Shown here: positions 42,139 to 50,330 of the stretch, piece by piece | How the letters are laid out: each line of letters starts with the position of its first letter | How positions within the stretch are numbered: position 1 is the stretch's first letter | Assembly: GCA_944385475.1 (NCBI GenBank) | Contig: CALWXJ010000056.1 | Span: 1-64,000, forward strand | Direction: 5' to 3' | Length of the DNA: 64,000 bases | Origin: an uncultured Oscillospiraceae bacterium | GTDB taxonomy: Bacteria > Bacillota > Clostridia > Oscillospirales > Oscillospiraceae | The notes under the pieces: model-generated | The model's database searches: none | What the model saw: the letters and a program-made list of their open reading frames with translations, nothing else | What the model was told of the DNA's origin: nothing | Program-made: the position numbers and the translations under genes

Positions 42139-42864
42139 TTAACCACCGCTGCCGTCAGACAGCGGTGGTTTTTCCTGCCGGTCAGCGGAGGGCGGGACCA
42201 GCAGCGACCCTTGCCCCCGGGCCAGGGTGAATACCGGAATCCCCGCCGGCCCCGGAGCGATGGCATACATGGGGTAAAAGAAGGCAAGCCCGCCTTCCGT
42301 CAGGTAGAAATTGCGGGAATTGAAGCGGCGGCGCAGCTTCCGACGCCAGCCGTCCAACGGCTGCAGCACGCCGCAGCGCTGCCGCCGGTCCACCTCCTCC
42401 GCCGCAAAGGCGCTCAGGCGCCGTTTGCAGGGGAAGTGGGGAGGGAAGAAGGAGGAGAGGGGCACAGGGCAGCCGATCTGCAGATCCCAGGTATCCCCCC
42501 GGCGTATCAGCAGAGGCCTGCCCCCTTCGTCGATTTCCCGGGATTGGGTGTACAGGCTCCATAGCCCCGCGTCGTTATAAGTAATGTGGTAGTCCAGCTG
42601 TGCCGTCTCGCAGGGGGGGATGGACCCGGCCTCCAGGGCCAGTTGATGGCGCCGGGTGGCCTCCGGCAGCAAAAAGCGCTGGCAATAACGCAAAAAAGCC
42701 CGCCCCTGAGTTTGGTAATATCGGTTGATCCGCCGGTGGATACGGCTGGTGCCCACTGGCTGGGGAAGGGTGATGCGGGCCTGCAATACCGGCAGGTCAT
42801 CCACCGTCCATGTCCGCTCCATTACGAAGGACTCCGTCCGCAGCTGTGTCAATATTTCCCGCAT
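42139..42864 (-). CDS. DUF3298-type (RsiV-like) protein
   Basis: 241 residues. The C-terminal half, with GLWSLYTQSREIDEGGRPL and FYLTEGGLAFFYPMYAIAPGPAGIPVFTL, matches the DUF3298 pattern also seen at the C-terminus of the anti-sigma factor RsiV, where it binds lysozyme. There is no signal peptide or membrane helix here, so the protein appears cytoplasmic, which is odd for this domain. An upstream start with a signal sequence was not found. It is convergent with the symporter gene and stands alone. Function unknown. Confidence 0.65.
   Translation of the reverse strand: MREILTQLRTESFVMERTWTVDDLPVLQARITLPQPVGTSRIHRRINRYYQTQGRAFLRYCQRFLLPEATRRHQLALEAGSIPPCETAQLDYHITYNDAGLWSLYTQSREIDEGGRPLLIRRGDTWDLQIGCPVPLSSFFPPHFPCKRRLSAFAAEEVDRRQRCGVLQPLDGWRRKLRRRFNSRNFYLTEGGLAFFYPMYAIAPGPAGIPVFTLARGQGSLLVPPSADRQEKPPLSDGSGG
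42141..42173 (+). terminator. Terminator of the symporter gene
   Basis: AACCACCGCTG / CAGCGGTGGTT then TTT. The 3' end of the convergent gene at 42139 lies within this hairpin. Confidence 0.88.
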
Positions 42865-42980
42865 CCGCGCCCGCTCCTTTCCGCTAAAAGACTTTGACCC
42901 AGCCTATGAGAGGGGACGGGCGATGGTGCGGGCGGCAAGGGGCAAAGGCACCCCTGGCAAAAATTTTCTTTTCCGGACTC

Positions 42981-43009
42981 TTTACTATGCTACTGTACGA
43001 TGCTACAAT
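42981..43009 (+). promoter_or_regulatory. Promoter of the yerC-hslO unit, with direct repeats
   Basis: TTTACT, 17 bp, TACAAT. The heptamer ATGCTAC occurs twice (about 42987 and 43000) inside the spacer and -10, a possible operator for the TrpR-like protein encoded next. Confidence 0.6.
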
Positions 43010-43089
43010 AAACAGGTAAAATGTGAAATCACATGCTGCCCTCAGAGGGGCGGCTGGCAGGCGGCGGCCTGCCGGAAAGGGGTGCGCCC

Positions 43090-43386
43090 ATGGTTCAAAT
43101 CGGCAAAAAGGAAAAGGATGATCAGCTGTACAAGGCGATCTTGCAGCTGAAGGACGAAGAGGAGTGCTACGCATTTTTCCAGGATCTTTGCACCATCTCT
43201 GAACTGCGTTCCATGGAACAGCGCTTTACGGTGGCGTCTTTGCTGGACGATGGGATGATCTACAGCGAGATTCTGGAGCGTACCGGTGCCTCCAGTGCCA
43301 CCATCAGCAGGGTGAACCGCTCGCTGAGCTTTGGCACAGGGGCCTATCAAAAGGTCTTTGACCGGATGAAAAAGCGGAAGAAATGA
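43090..43386 (+). CDS. YerC/YecD-family TrpR-like regulator
   Basis: 98 residues, all helical. QLYKAILQLKDEEECYAFFQDLCTISELRSMEQRF is the family's N-terminal signature, and YSEILERTGASSATISRVNRSL is a helix-turn-helix like that of TrpR. Bacillus YerC is not known to bind tryptophan. Start ATG at 43090 with GAAAGGGG upstream. The next two genes overlap or abut, so it heads a three-gene operon with a methyltransferase and Hsp33. Confidence 0.88.
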   Translation: MVQIGKKEKDDQLYKAILQLKDEEECYAFFQDLCTISELRSMEQRFTVASLLDDGMIYSEILERTGASSATISRVNRSLSFGTGAYQKVFDRMKKRKK

Positions 43387-44156
43387 GCAGTTATGACGCC
43401 CTGGCCAGCAGCTATGACGGTTTGATGAGCGATGCCCATTACCGCCGCCGCGCCGATTACCTGGATCGGATTTTGCGCAGGCAAAAGCCTGCGGTCAAGA
43501 CCGTGTTGGACCTGGGCTGCGGCACAGGGACCATTGCGTACCTGCTCTCCTGCAAGGGCTATGAGGTGATCGCGGTGGACGCCAGCGAGGAGATGCTGAC
43601 CCAGGCTGCGGCCAAGGCGGCGGATCTGAGTGCCCCGCCGCCGCTGTTTTTGTGCCAGGATATGACCCGGTTGAAGCTGATGCACCCGGTGGACGCAGTG
43701 GTGTCCACCATGGACTCTTTGAATTATCTTACCCGTGAGCGGGATCTGCGCAGAACTTTTGAGAACGTGTACCGCTATCTCAGGCCCGGCGGCATATTTT
43801 TGATGGATGTGAACACACCCTATAAGCTGCGGCGGATGGACCGGCAGATGTACAGCGACGAGACGGAGGAGAGTTTTTGCCTCTGGCGGACCTTCTTTTC
43901 GGAGAAGACAAAGATCTGTACCTATCAGGTGGATCTGTTCCGCCTCCGGCGGGACGGGGCCTGGGAGCGGGACTATGAAGAGCACCGGGAACGGGCGTGG
44001 GAAAAAGAGGAGCTGGAGCGCTGTCTCAGCGGGTCTGGGTTTGCAGAGATTTCATTTACCGGGGACCTGACCCAAAAGCCGCCCCGGCCTCAGGAGGACC
44101 GCTGGCAGGTGCGCTGCAGGCGGCGGGAAGAAGCGGAAAAGGAGTTTATTTCATGA
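43383..44156 (+). CDS. Class I SAM-dependent methyltransferase
   Basis: 257 residues. VLDLGCGTGTIAYLLSCKGYEVIAVD near residue 40 is the SAM-binding motif I with the acidic residue at the end of strand 2. LRPGGIFLMDVNTPYKL near 135 is motif III. The C-terminal part has a beta-rich insertion seen in small-molecule methyltransferases. The substrate is unknown. It overlaps the yerC stop by four bases, and its own stop overlaps the hslO start by four. Confidence 0.85.
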   Translation: MSSYDALASSYDGLMSDAHYRRRADYLDRILRRQKPAVKTVLDLGCGTGTIAYLLSCKGYEVIAVDASEEMLTQAAAKAADLSAPPPLFLCQDMTRLKLMHPVDAVVSTMDSLNYLTRERDLRRTFENVYRYLRPGGIFLMDVNTPYKLRRMDRQMYSDETEESFCLWRTFFSEKTKICTYQVDLFRLRRDGAWERDYEEHRERAWEKEELERCLSGSGFAEISFTGDLTQKPPRPQEDRWQVRCRRREEAEKEFIS

Positions 44157-45061
44157 GCGATCGTTTGGTCCGGGCCATTTCCCGGGATGGTTTTGTCAAG
44201 GCGGTGGCAGTTTCTACCCGGGAACTGACGGAGCGGGCCCGCCAGATCCACCGGACGCTGCCGGTGGCCACGGCTGCTCTGGGACGCACGCTGGCGGCGG
44301 CGTCCATGATGGGCAATGCCCTGAAAGAGGACGGCGCCAGCCTTACGCTGCAGATCAAGGGCGGCGGCCCCCTGGGCACGCTTTTGGCGGTGTCAGACAA
44401 TGCCGGAAACGTCCGGGGCAGCGTCAGCAACCCTGGGGTGGACCTTCCTCTGCGCAGTGACGGGAAGCTGGATGTGGGAAGGGCTGTGGGGTGCGACGGC
44501 ACGCTGACGGTCATCCGGGATCTGAACATGAAGGAGCCCTATGTGGGCAGTGTGGGGCTGATGGGCGGGGAGATCGCTGAGGATCTCGCGGCCTATTTTG
44601 TGGAGTCAGAGCAGATCCCCACAGCCTGCGGCCTGGGAGTCCTGGTGGATCGGGACCAAAGCGTTCTGGCAGCCGGAGGGTATCTGATCCAGCTGCTCCC
44701 CGGCGCGGGGGAGGATGTCATCACCAAGGTGGAAGGCGGCATCATGGCTGCCGGAGCGGTCACCTCCTTGCTGCAGCAGGAGGATGACCCTCAGAGCCTG
44801 CTGCGCCGGGTGATGCCGGATTTTGAGCTGGAGATCCTGGAGGAGAGCCCCATCGCATACCGCTGCTACTGCAGCCGGGAGCGGATGGAGCGGGCTTTGA
44901 TCAGCCTGGGGCCAGACCAGCTGCGGGCCATGCTGGAGGAGCAGGGGGGTGCGGAACTGCGCTGCCAGTTCTGCGATAACGTGCAGCGTTTTGACGCCCA
45001 GCAGCTGCAGGCCCTGATTGCGGATCTGGAGAACAGACGGGCTTCCCGGAGAAAAAATTAA
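44153..45061 (+). CDS. hslO: Redox-regulated chaperone Hsp33
   Basis: 302 residues. The C-terminal zinc switch is CYCSRERM with CQFCDN about 30 residues later (CxC and CxxC). The N-terminal holdase domain has LTLQIKGGGPLGTLLAVSDNAGNVRG. Under oxidative and heat stress the cysteines form disulfides, zinc is lost and the protein binds unfolding polypeptides. The start is the ATG at 44153 behind AAAAGGAG; the longer frame upstream lies inside the methyltransferase gene. Confidence 0.95.
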   Translation: MSDRLVRAISRDGFVKAVAVSTRELTERARQIHRTLPVATAALGRTLAAASMMGNALKEDGASLTLQIKGGGPLGTLLAVSDNAGNVRGSVSNPGVDLPLRSDGKLDVGRAVGCDGTLTVIRDLNMKEPYVGSVGLMGGEIAEDLAAYFVESEQIPTACGLGVLVDRDQSVLAAGGYLIQLLPGAGEDVITKVEGGIMAAGAVTSLLQQEDDPQSLLRRVMPDFELEILEESPIAYRCYCSRERMERALISLGPDQLRAMLEEQGGAELRCQFCDNVQRFDAQQLQALIADLENRRASRRKN

Positions 45062-45079
45062 AAAAAGTGGAAAACCGGG

Positions 45080-45108
45080 TTGACAGAACGGGTATTTTTG
45101 CATATAAT
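45080..45108 (+). promoter_or_regulatory. Promoter of the Val-Asp-Phe-Gly tRNA cluster
   Basis: TTGACA, 17 bp, TATAAT. Confidence 0.9.
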
Positions 45109-45139
45109 AATCCTTGCCGTCTGACGAGAGCGGCAATGG

Positions 45140-45216
45140 GGGAGCATAGCTCAGCTGGTTAGAGCATCTGCCTTACAAGCAGAGGGTCACTGGTTCGAGT
45201 CCAGTTGTTCCCACCA
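45140..45216 (+). tRNA. tRNA-Val (anticodon TAC)
   Basis: Acceptor GGGAGCA pairs with TGTTCCC; anticodon loop CTTACAA; encoded CCA. Confidence 0.95.
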
Positions 45217-45224
45217 CAGTATTT

Positions 45225-45301
45225 GGCCCGGTAGTTCAGTTGGTTAGAACGCTAGCCTGTCACGCTAGAGGTCGACGGTTCGAGCCCGTTCCGGGTCGCC
45301 A
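45225..45301 (+). tRNA. tRNA-Asp (anticodon GTC)
   Basis: Acceptor GGCCCGG with CCGGGTC; anticodon loop CTGTCAC; encoded CCA. Confidence 0.95.
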
Positions 45302-45336
45302 TCTCCACGAACAGGCTCCTGTTTGAACGGAGATTT

Positions 45337-45412
45337 GCCCAGATAGCTCAGTTGGTAGAGCAGTGGACTGAAAATCCACGTGTCGCTGGTTCGATTCCGG
45401 CTCTGGGCACCA
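45337..45412 (+). tRNA. tRNA-Phe (anticodon GAA)
   Basis: Acceptor GCCCAGA with TCTGGGC; anticodon loop CTGAAAA; encoded CCA. Confidence 0.95.
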
Positions 45413-45415
45413 TTT

Positions 45416-45491
45416 GCGGGCATAGCTCATCTGGTAGAGCGCCACCTTGCCAAGGTGGAGGTAGCGAGTTCGAGCCTCGTTGCCCGCTCCA
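45416..45491 (+). tRNA. tRNA-Gly (anticodon GCC)
   Basis: Acceptor GCGGGCA with TGCCCGC; anticodon loop TTGCCAA; encoded CCA. Only three bases separate it from tRNA-Phe. Confidence 0.95.
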
Positions 45492-45535
45492 ACTCACCAT
45501 AAGCTGCAAGCGCTTATGGTGAGTTTTTCTTTTTC
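45491..45535 (+). terminator. Terminator of the tRNA cluster
   Basis: AACTCACCATAAGC / GCTTATGGTGAGTT with a 7-nt loop, then a T-rich tail. Confidence 0.92.
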
Positions 45536-45574
45536 CTGCGGGCCTTTCCGTGCCTTCCATTGCGGAAAAAGGCC

Positions 45575-45603
45575 TTGACAAATATGGCTTCTTGCGGTAT
45601 GAT
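45575..45603 (+). promoter_or_regulatory. Promoter of tRNA-Cys
   Basis: TTGACA, 17 bp, TATGAT. Confidence 0.85.
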
Positions 45604-45655
45604 AATCAGGCAATGGGGAATCAAATTTTCCCTGGCGCATACAATATCGTGTGAC

Positions 45656-45730
45656 GGTGACATAGCCAAGTGGTAAGGCAAGGGTCTGCAAAACCCTGAT
45701 TCCCCGGTTCAAATCCGGGTGTCACCTCCA
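45656..45730 (+). tRNA. tRNA-Cys (anticodon GCA)
   Basis: Acceptor GGTGACA with TGTCACC; anticodon loop CTGCAAA; encoded CCA. Confidence 0.95.
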
Positions 45731-45734
45731 AAAA

Positions 45735-45768
45735 GAAAGACACACTGAAAAGCGTGTCTTTCCTTTTA
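45735..45768 (+). terminator. Terminator of tRNA-Cys
   Basis: GAAAGACAC / GTGTCTTTC around a 10-nt loop, then CTTTT. Confidence 0.85.
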
Positions 45769-46095
45769 GGTTCTGGAAGCCGTAGGCCGCCTTCTTCTTT
45801 GATCGGTTGAAAGGCGCAGGCGTGCCCTCCGCTGAGGCTTTGCCCGGGGCAAAACGCTCGTACGGCGCAAAGGTACCGTCCCACCGTGTGGGGCCCCGGT
45901 TTGGCGGGCATGTATCCTGTTGACATATGGCAAAAAGGGACACCAGCTAAAAGCTGGTGTCCCTTTTTAAAACACTGCGGGGAGCTTTCCGTATGCGATT
46001 CCCAAGGGCAGGGGAGGAGAACAAAGCCGGGCGTCCATGGGCCGGGAGCGGAAAAATCGCCCCGGGGCCTCCCCTATGCGAAGGCCCCTTGAAAA
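45769..46095. other. Gene-free stretch with a strong bidirectional terminator
   Basis: The first 160 bp hold no ribosome-site-backed frame, although minus-strand frames read smoothly through here and the tRNA. At 45932-45968 a perfect 17-bp stem (AAAAAGGGACACCAGCT and complement) with loop AAA has T-runs on both sides. It insulates the tRNAs from the malic enzyme gene, which converges on it. Nothing else is seen up to 46095. Confidence 0.6.
45932..45968. terminator. Bidirectional terminator
   Basis: 17-bp perfect stem, three-base loop, five A before and five T after. Confidence 0.93.
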
Positions 46096-47274
46096 TCACA
46101 AGATCCGGGCCACCCCGGAGTCCACTGCGGCCTGGTAGACGGCGGCGGACACGGCCTGCCGCACCCGGGGGTCGAAGGCGGCGGGGATAATATAGTCCGG
46201 GGAGAGCTCCTCCTCCCCGATCAGACCTGCCAGGGCCTTGGCGGCGGCGATCTTCATGGCATCGTTGATATCGCTGGCCCGGGCATCCAGAGCACCCCGG
46301 AAAATGGCGGGGAAGGCCAGGACGTTGTTGATCTGGTTGGGAAAGTCGCTGCGGCCGGTGGCCACCACCGCAGCGCCCCCCGCTTTGGCATCATCGGGGA
46401 AAATCTCCGGGGTGGGATTGGCACAGGCAAAGACAATGGCGTCCTTTGCCATGGTGCGGACCATCTCTGTGGTGACGGCATTGGGAGCGGAAACCCCGAT
46501 CAATACATCGGCCCCCGCCAGGACGTCTGCCAGACTCCCGGTGCGTTTTCCCGGATTGGTGACCTGGGCCATCTCCTCTTTTACCGGATTCATCCCCTGG
46601 GTCCGCCCTGCATAGATGGCGCCTGTGCGGTCGCAGAGGACCAGGTCCCTGGCTCCGGCGGAGAGGAGCAGTCGGGCAATGGCAATGGCGGCGGCGCCGG
46701 CGCCGTTGATGACGATCCGCACCTGCTCCAGAGTCTTGTTCACCACTTTCAAGGCGTTGTGGAGGCCTGCCAGGGTAATGGCGGCGGTGCCGTGCTGGTC
46801 ATCATGGAAGATGGGGATATCGCAGCGCTCCTTGAGCTTTTCCTCGATTGCAAAGCAGCGGGGAGCGGCGATGTCCTCCAGATTTACTCCTCCGAAGGAC
46901 CCTGCCAGCAGGGCCACAGTCTCTACGATCTTGTCCACGTCCTGGGTGCGGATGCAAAGGGGAATGGCATCCACGCCGCCAAAGGCCTTGAACAAAACGC
47001 ACTTTCCCTCCATCACCGGCATCCCGGCCTCCGGCCCGATATCTCCCAGGCCCAAAACGGCACTGCCGTCGGTGACCACCGCCACGGTATTCCAGCGGCG
47101 GGTGAGCTCATAGCTTTTCTTGACGTCTTTTTGAATTTCCAGGCACGGCTGGGCAACGCCGGGGGTATAGGCCAGGGAAAGGGCCTCTTTTGTGTCCACG
47201 GCGGCCCGGGGGGTGACCTCCAATTTGCCTTTCCACTGGTAGTGGAGGCGCAGGGACTCTTTTGCGTAATCCAT
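46096..47274 (-). CDS. NAD(P)-dependent malic enzyme
   Basis: 392 residues, the short prokaryotic type without a phosphotransacetylase domain. AYTPGVAQPCLEI near residue 35, VTDGSAVLGLGDIGPEAGMPVMEGK near 67, FHDDQHGTAAITLAG near 155 and INGAGAAAIAIARLL near 187 (nucleotide site) are diagnostic. It oxidatively decarboxylates malate to pyruvate. Last gene of a cluster with aspartase and fumarase on the same strand, 17 bp after aspA, which makes a route from aspartate through fumarate and malate to pyruvate. Confidence 0.93.
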   Translation of the reverse strand: MDYAKESLRLHYQWKGKLEVTPRAAVDTKEALSLAYTPGVAQPCLEIQKDVKKSYELTRRWNTVAVVTDGSAVLGLGDIGPEAGMPVMEGKCVLFKAFGGVDAIPLCIRTQDVDKIVETVALLAGSFGGVNLEDIAAPRCFAIEEKLKERCDIPIFHDDQHGTAAITLAGLHNALKVVNKTLEQVRIVINGAGAAAIAIARLLLSAGARDLVLCDRTGAIYAGRTQGMNPVKEEMAQVTNPGKRTGSLADVLAGADVLIGVSAPNAVTTEMVRTMAKDAIVFACANPTPEIFPDDAKAGGAAVVATGRSDFPNQINNVLAFPAIFRGALDARASDINDAMKIAAAKALAGLIGEEELSPDYIIPAAFDPRVRQAVSAAVYQAAVDSGVARIL

Positions 47275-47291
47275 GTTTGATCGATCCTCTC

Positions 47292-48726
47292 TTACAATTC
47301 TACAGTTAAAAGTTCTTTCCCGGAGATGCCGGGCTGTGTCATGTCATAGGTGTTGAAGATCTTGCCCAGCTCCTCTTTGGTGAGGATCTGCTGGTCCAAG
47401 ATCAGTTGCTGAATGGGGGTTTTGGTCTTCAGGGCCTCCTTGGCCAGCTTGGCGGCCCGGGCATAGCCGATATGGGGGCACAGGGCGGTGACGGTCCCCA
47501 CGCTGGATTCCAGCAGCCAGCGGCAGTGCTCTTCATTGGCGGTGATGCCGCTGACGCAGTTGACAGTGAAGGTGTATACCGCGTTGGTGAGAATGGTGAT
47601 GGACTGGAAGAGACTTTCAAACACCACGGGTTCAAAGTCGTTGAGCTCCAGCTGGCCCGCCTCGGCGGCCATGGAAATGGTCATGTCGTTGCCCACGATC
47701 TTGTAAGCTACTTGGGTGACCACCTCGGGAATGACGGGGTTGACCTTGCCGGGCATGATGGAAGAGCCGTTTTGCTTGGCGGGCAGGTTGATCTCCCCAA
47801 AGCCGGTGCGGGGGCCGGAGGACATCAGCCGCAGATCGTTGGCGATCTTGGAAAGGGAGATGGCGCAGGCCTTCAGCGCTCCGGATACAGCGGCAAAGCA
47901 GTCGATGTTCTGGGTGGAGTCAATGAGATCCCCGGCTTGCTTGAACGCCATCCCTGTCAGGCGGGAGAGGGTGGAGACAATGCTGTGGAAGTAGGTTTGA
48001 TCGGCGTTGAGCCCTGTGCCGATGGCGGTGCCCCCGAGGTTTACGATGTACAGCTCCTGTTTGGAGTTGCGGATGCGCTCCAGCCCCCGGGCCACGGCGG
48101 TGGCGTAGGCGTGAAACTCCTGCCCCAGCCGGATGGGGACCGCGTCTTGCATCTGCGTGCGGCCCATCTTGACAATGGGGTCAAATTCCACGGCCTTTTT
48201 CTCCAACGCCTCATAGAGGCCGGTGAGGCGATCTTCCAGCGTCTGTAAAAGGACCAGGGAGGTCATCTTCCCGGCGGTGGGGATGACGTCGTTGGTGGAC
48301 TGGCCGTAATTGACATGGTCGTTGGGATGGACAAGGGTGCAATCCCCCCGCTGTCCCCCCCAGGCGCTCGATGGCGATGTTGGCGATGACCTCGTTGGCG
48401 TTCATGTTCATGGAAGTTCCCGCGCCCCCCTGGATGGGATCCACGATGAACGCGTCGTGATAGTTCCCGCTGAGAATGAGGTCGCAGGCCTCACAGATGG
48501 CGTCTTTTACCGCCTCGTCCAACACCCCCGCCTGGGCGTTGGCGATGGCGCAGGCCTTTTTCAGCGTCGCCAGGGAGTTGATCATCTGGGGATTCATGCG
48601 GCTTCCGGTGATGGGGAAATTTTCCATACCCCGCAGGGACTGCACGCCGTAGTAGGCGTCGGCGGGGACTTCTTTGGTGCCGATGGAATCGGATTCCATA
48701 CGGGTTGCGGACAAGTGAAGACTCAT
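47292..48726 (-). pseudogene. aspA: Aspartate ammonia-lyase, frameshifted at a G7 run
   Basis: The first frame starts at 48726 behind CAGGAGGTG and encodes ESDSIGTKEVPADAYYGVQS and VDPIQGGAGTSMNMNANEV. At 48355-48361 (seven C on the plus strand) the frame breaks; with six, the join reads ERLGGQRGDCTLVHPNDHVNYGQ and continues to the GSSIMPGKVNPVIPEVV active-site signature and the stop at 47292. Restored length is about 477 residues. The ADAYYGV and GGAGTS motifs favour aspartase over class II fumarase. Aspartase fits the adjacent class I fumarase and malic enzyme genes. Confidence 0.85.
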
Positions 48727-48870
48727 AAGCCACCTCCTGAAAAACGTGGTCTTTCCTGATATCTCCAGTATAAAGTCCTGCGTAGCCCGATTCAAATACC
48801 GATCTTCCAATGAACGCCATAGGAAAAATCTTATAAGTAGGGGGGCGGGAGGCCCCGCAGCGGCTTGCCG

Positions 48871-49428
48871 CTATCCCCGGGAGGAGAGGTAGGCCTGGGG
48901 GCCGGAGAGATAGAGGTCCCCTCCCTGGCTGTCCAGGATCACCGTAAGGGGAAAGTCCTCCACCACTAAACGGCGCACGGCCTCGCACCCCAGGTCCTCC
49001 CAGCAGATGATCTCCAGGGACTTGACGCTTTTGGCCATCAAAGCCCCGGCGCCGCCTACGGCCCCCAGGTATACGGCGCCGTTGCGCACCACGGCCTCCT
49101 TTACCTCCTGGCTGCGCTTGCCCTTGCCGATCATAATGGCCTCTCCCAGATCCAAGAGCCGGGGGGCGTAGGCATCCATACGGCCGCTGGTGGTGGGGCC
49201 GGCAGAGCCGATGACCGCGCCGGGACGCTCCGGGGTGGGCCCTACATAGTAGATGGCGCAGCCCTCCACAGGGAAGGGGAGGGGCTTGCCTGCGTCCAGC
49301 AGCTCCATCATCCGCTTGTGGGCGGCATCCCGGGCGGTATAGACCACGCCGGAGAGAAAAACGGTGTCCCCCGCCCGCAGAGGGGCAAGGGCCTCCCGGG
49401 TGGCGGGAGTGGTGAGATGATACTGCAT
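48871..49428 (-). CDS. Fumarate hydratase class I, beta subunit
   Basis: About 185 residues of the swivelling domain of Fe-S hydro-lyases. LRAGDTVFLSGVVYTARDAAHKRM near residue 17, YYVGPTPERPGAVIGSAGPTTSGRMDAYAP near 60 and GKGKRSQEV are typical. The ATG at 49428 is preceded by AAGGAGGGA. It pairs with the alpha subunit 12 bp upstream to hydrate fumarate to malate. L(+)-tartrate dehydratase beta has the same architecture and cannot be fully excluded, but the aspartase and malic enzyme neighbours favour fumarase. Confidence 0.88.
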   Translation of the reverse strand: MQYHLTTPATREALAPLRAGDTVFLSGVVYTARDAAHKRMMELLDAGKPLPFPVEGCAIYYVGPTPERPGAVIGSAGPTTSGRMDAYAPRLLDLGEAIMIGKGKRSQEVKEAVVRNGAVYLGAVGGAGALMAKSVKSLEIICWEDLGCEAVRRLVVEDFPLTVILDSQGGDLYLSGPQAYLSSRG

Positions 49429-49440
49429 CAAGATCCCTCC

Positions 49441-50280
49441 TTACAGTCTGGCAGTGGCCCGGCGGGTGACGTGGCAGCTTACATTCACCGCCACCGGCAA
49501 TCCCGCCACATGGGTGGGGGCCGTCTCAATGGACAATCCCAGGCAGGTGGTCTCTCCGCCAAAGCCCTGGGGGCCGATGCCTGTTTCGTTGATGGACCGG
49601 AGGAGCTCTTGTTCCAGGGCGGCATAATAGGGGTCGCTGTGCCTCTGGTCGATGGGGCGCAGCAGTGCCTTTTTGGCAAGGTAGGCCACCTTGTCAAAGC
49701 TGCCGCCGATCCCCACCCCCAGCACGATGGGGGGACAGGGATTGGGACCGGCCAGGCGGACCGTCTCCAGGACGAAGGCCTTGACGCCCTCTGCACCGTC
49801 AGAGGGCTTGAGCATGGCCAAGCGGCTCATGTTTTCGCTTCCAAACCCCTTGGGGGCCACCGTGATGGTGCAGGCGTCCCCGGGCACCAAATGCACGGTG
49901 ATGGAAGCAGGGGTGTTGTCCCCGGTATTTACCCGGCGGAGAGGGTCAGAGACAATGGATTTGCGCAGGTACCCCTGCTCATATCCCGCCCGGACACCTG
50001 CGTGGATGGCCTCCTCAAAATCTCCTTCGATGTGGACATCCTGCCCCAGCTCCACGAAGACGCAGGCCATGCCGGTATCCTGGCAGATGGGAAGGCGCGC
50101 CTCTCCGGCCAATTCCATGTTGTCCCACAGCAGGTCCAGGGTCTTTTGGGCCAGGGGCCAGGGCTCCTCCCGGCGCCGGCGGTCCAGGGCCGCGGCAATG
50201 TCAGGGGGCAGGTGAGTGTTGGCCTGGATGCACAGTTGGGCCACCGTCTCGGTGATGGCGGCGGCAAAGATGGTTTTCAT
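49441..50280 (-). CDS. Fumarate hydratase class I, alpha subunit
   Basis: About 279 residues of the [4Fe-4S] catalytic part. ICQDTGMACVFVELGQDV near residue 62 has the first cluster Cys, and VLGVGIGGSFDKVAYLAKKALLRP and GGETTCLGLSIETAPTH carry later conserved residues including a cluster Cys. The start is the ATG at 50280 with AAAGGA upstream; the frame is open to 50301. Oxygen-sensitive class I fumarases are common in anaerobes. It is first in the fumarase-aspartase-malic enzyme run, 50 bp after the LysR gene on the same strand. Confidence 0.88.
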   Translation of the reverse strand: MKTIFAAAITETVAQLCIQANTHLPPDIAAALDRRRREEPWPLAQKTLDLLWDNMELAGEARLPICQDTGMACVFVELGQDVHIEGDFEEAIHAGVRAGYEQGYLRKSIVSDPLRRVNTGDNTPASITVHLVPGDACTITVAPKGFGSENMSRLAMLKPSDGAEGVKAFVLETVRLAGPNPCPPIVLGVGIGGSFDKVAYLAKKALLRPIDQRHSDPYYAALEQELLRSINETGIGPQGFGGETTCLGLSIETAPTHVAGLPVAVNVSCHVTRRATARL

Positions 50281-50330
50281 AGCGTCCTTTGCTCCTTTCA
50301 CATGAACTGGACAGATCTACTGCGTGTCCG

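Noticed and set aside
45260..45926. Minus-strand frames across the tRNA-Phe, Gly and Cys genes
   Set aside because: Typical spurious peptides from tRNA genes and terminators; no ribosome site.
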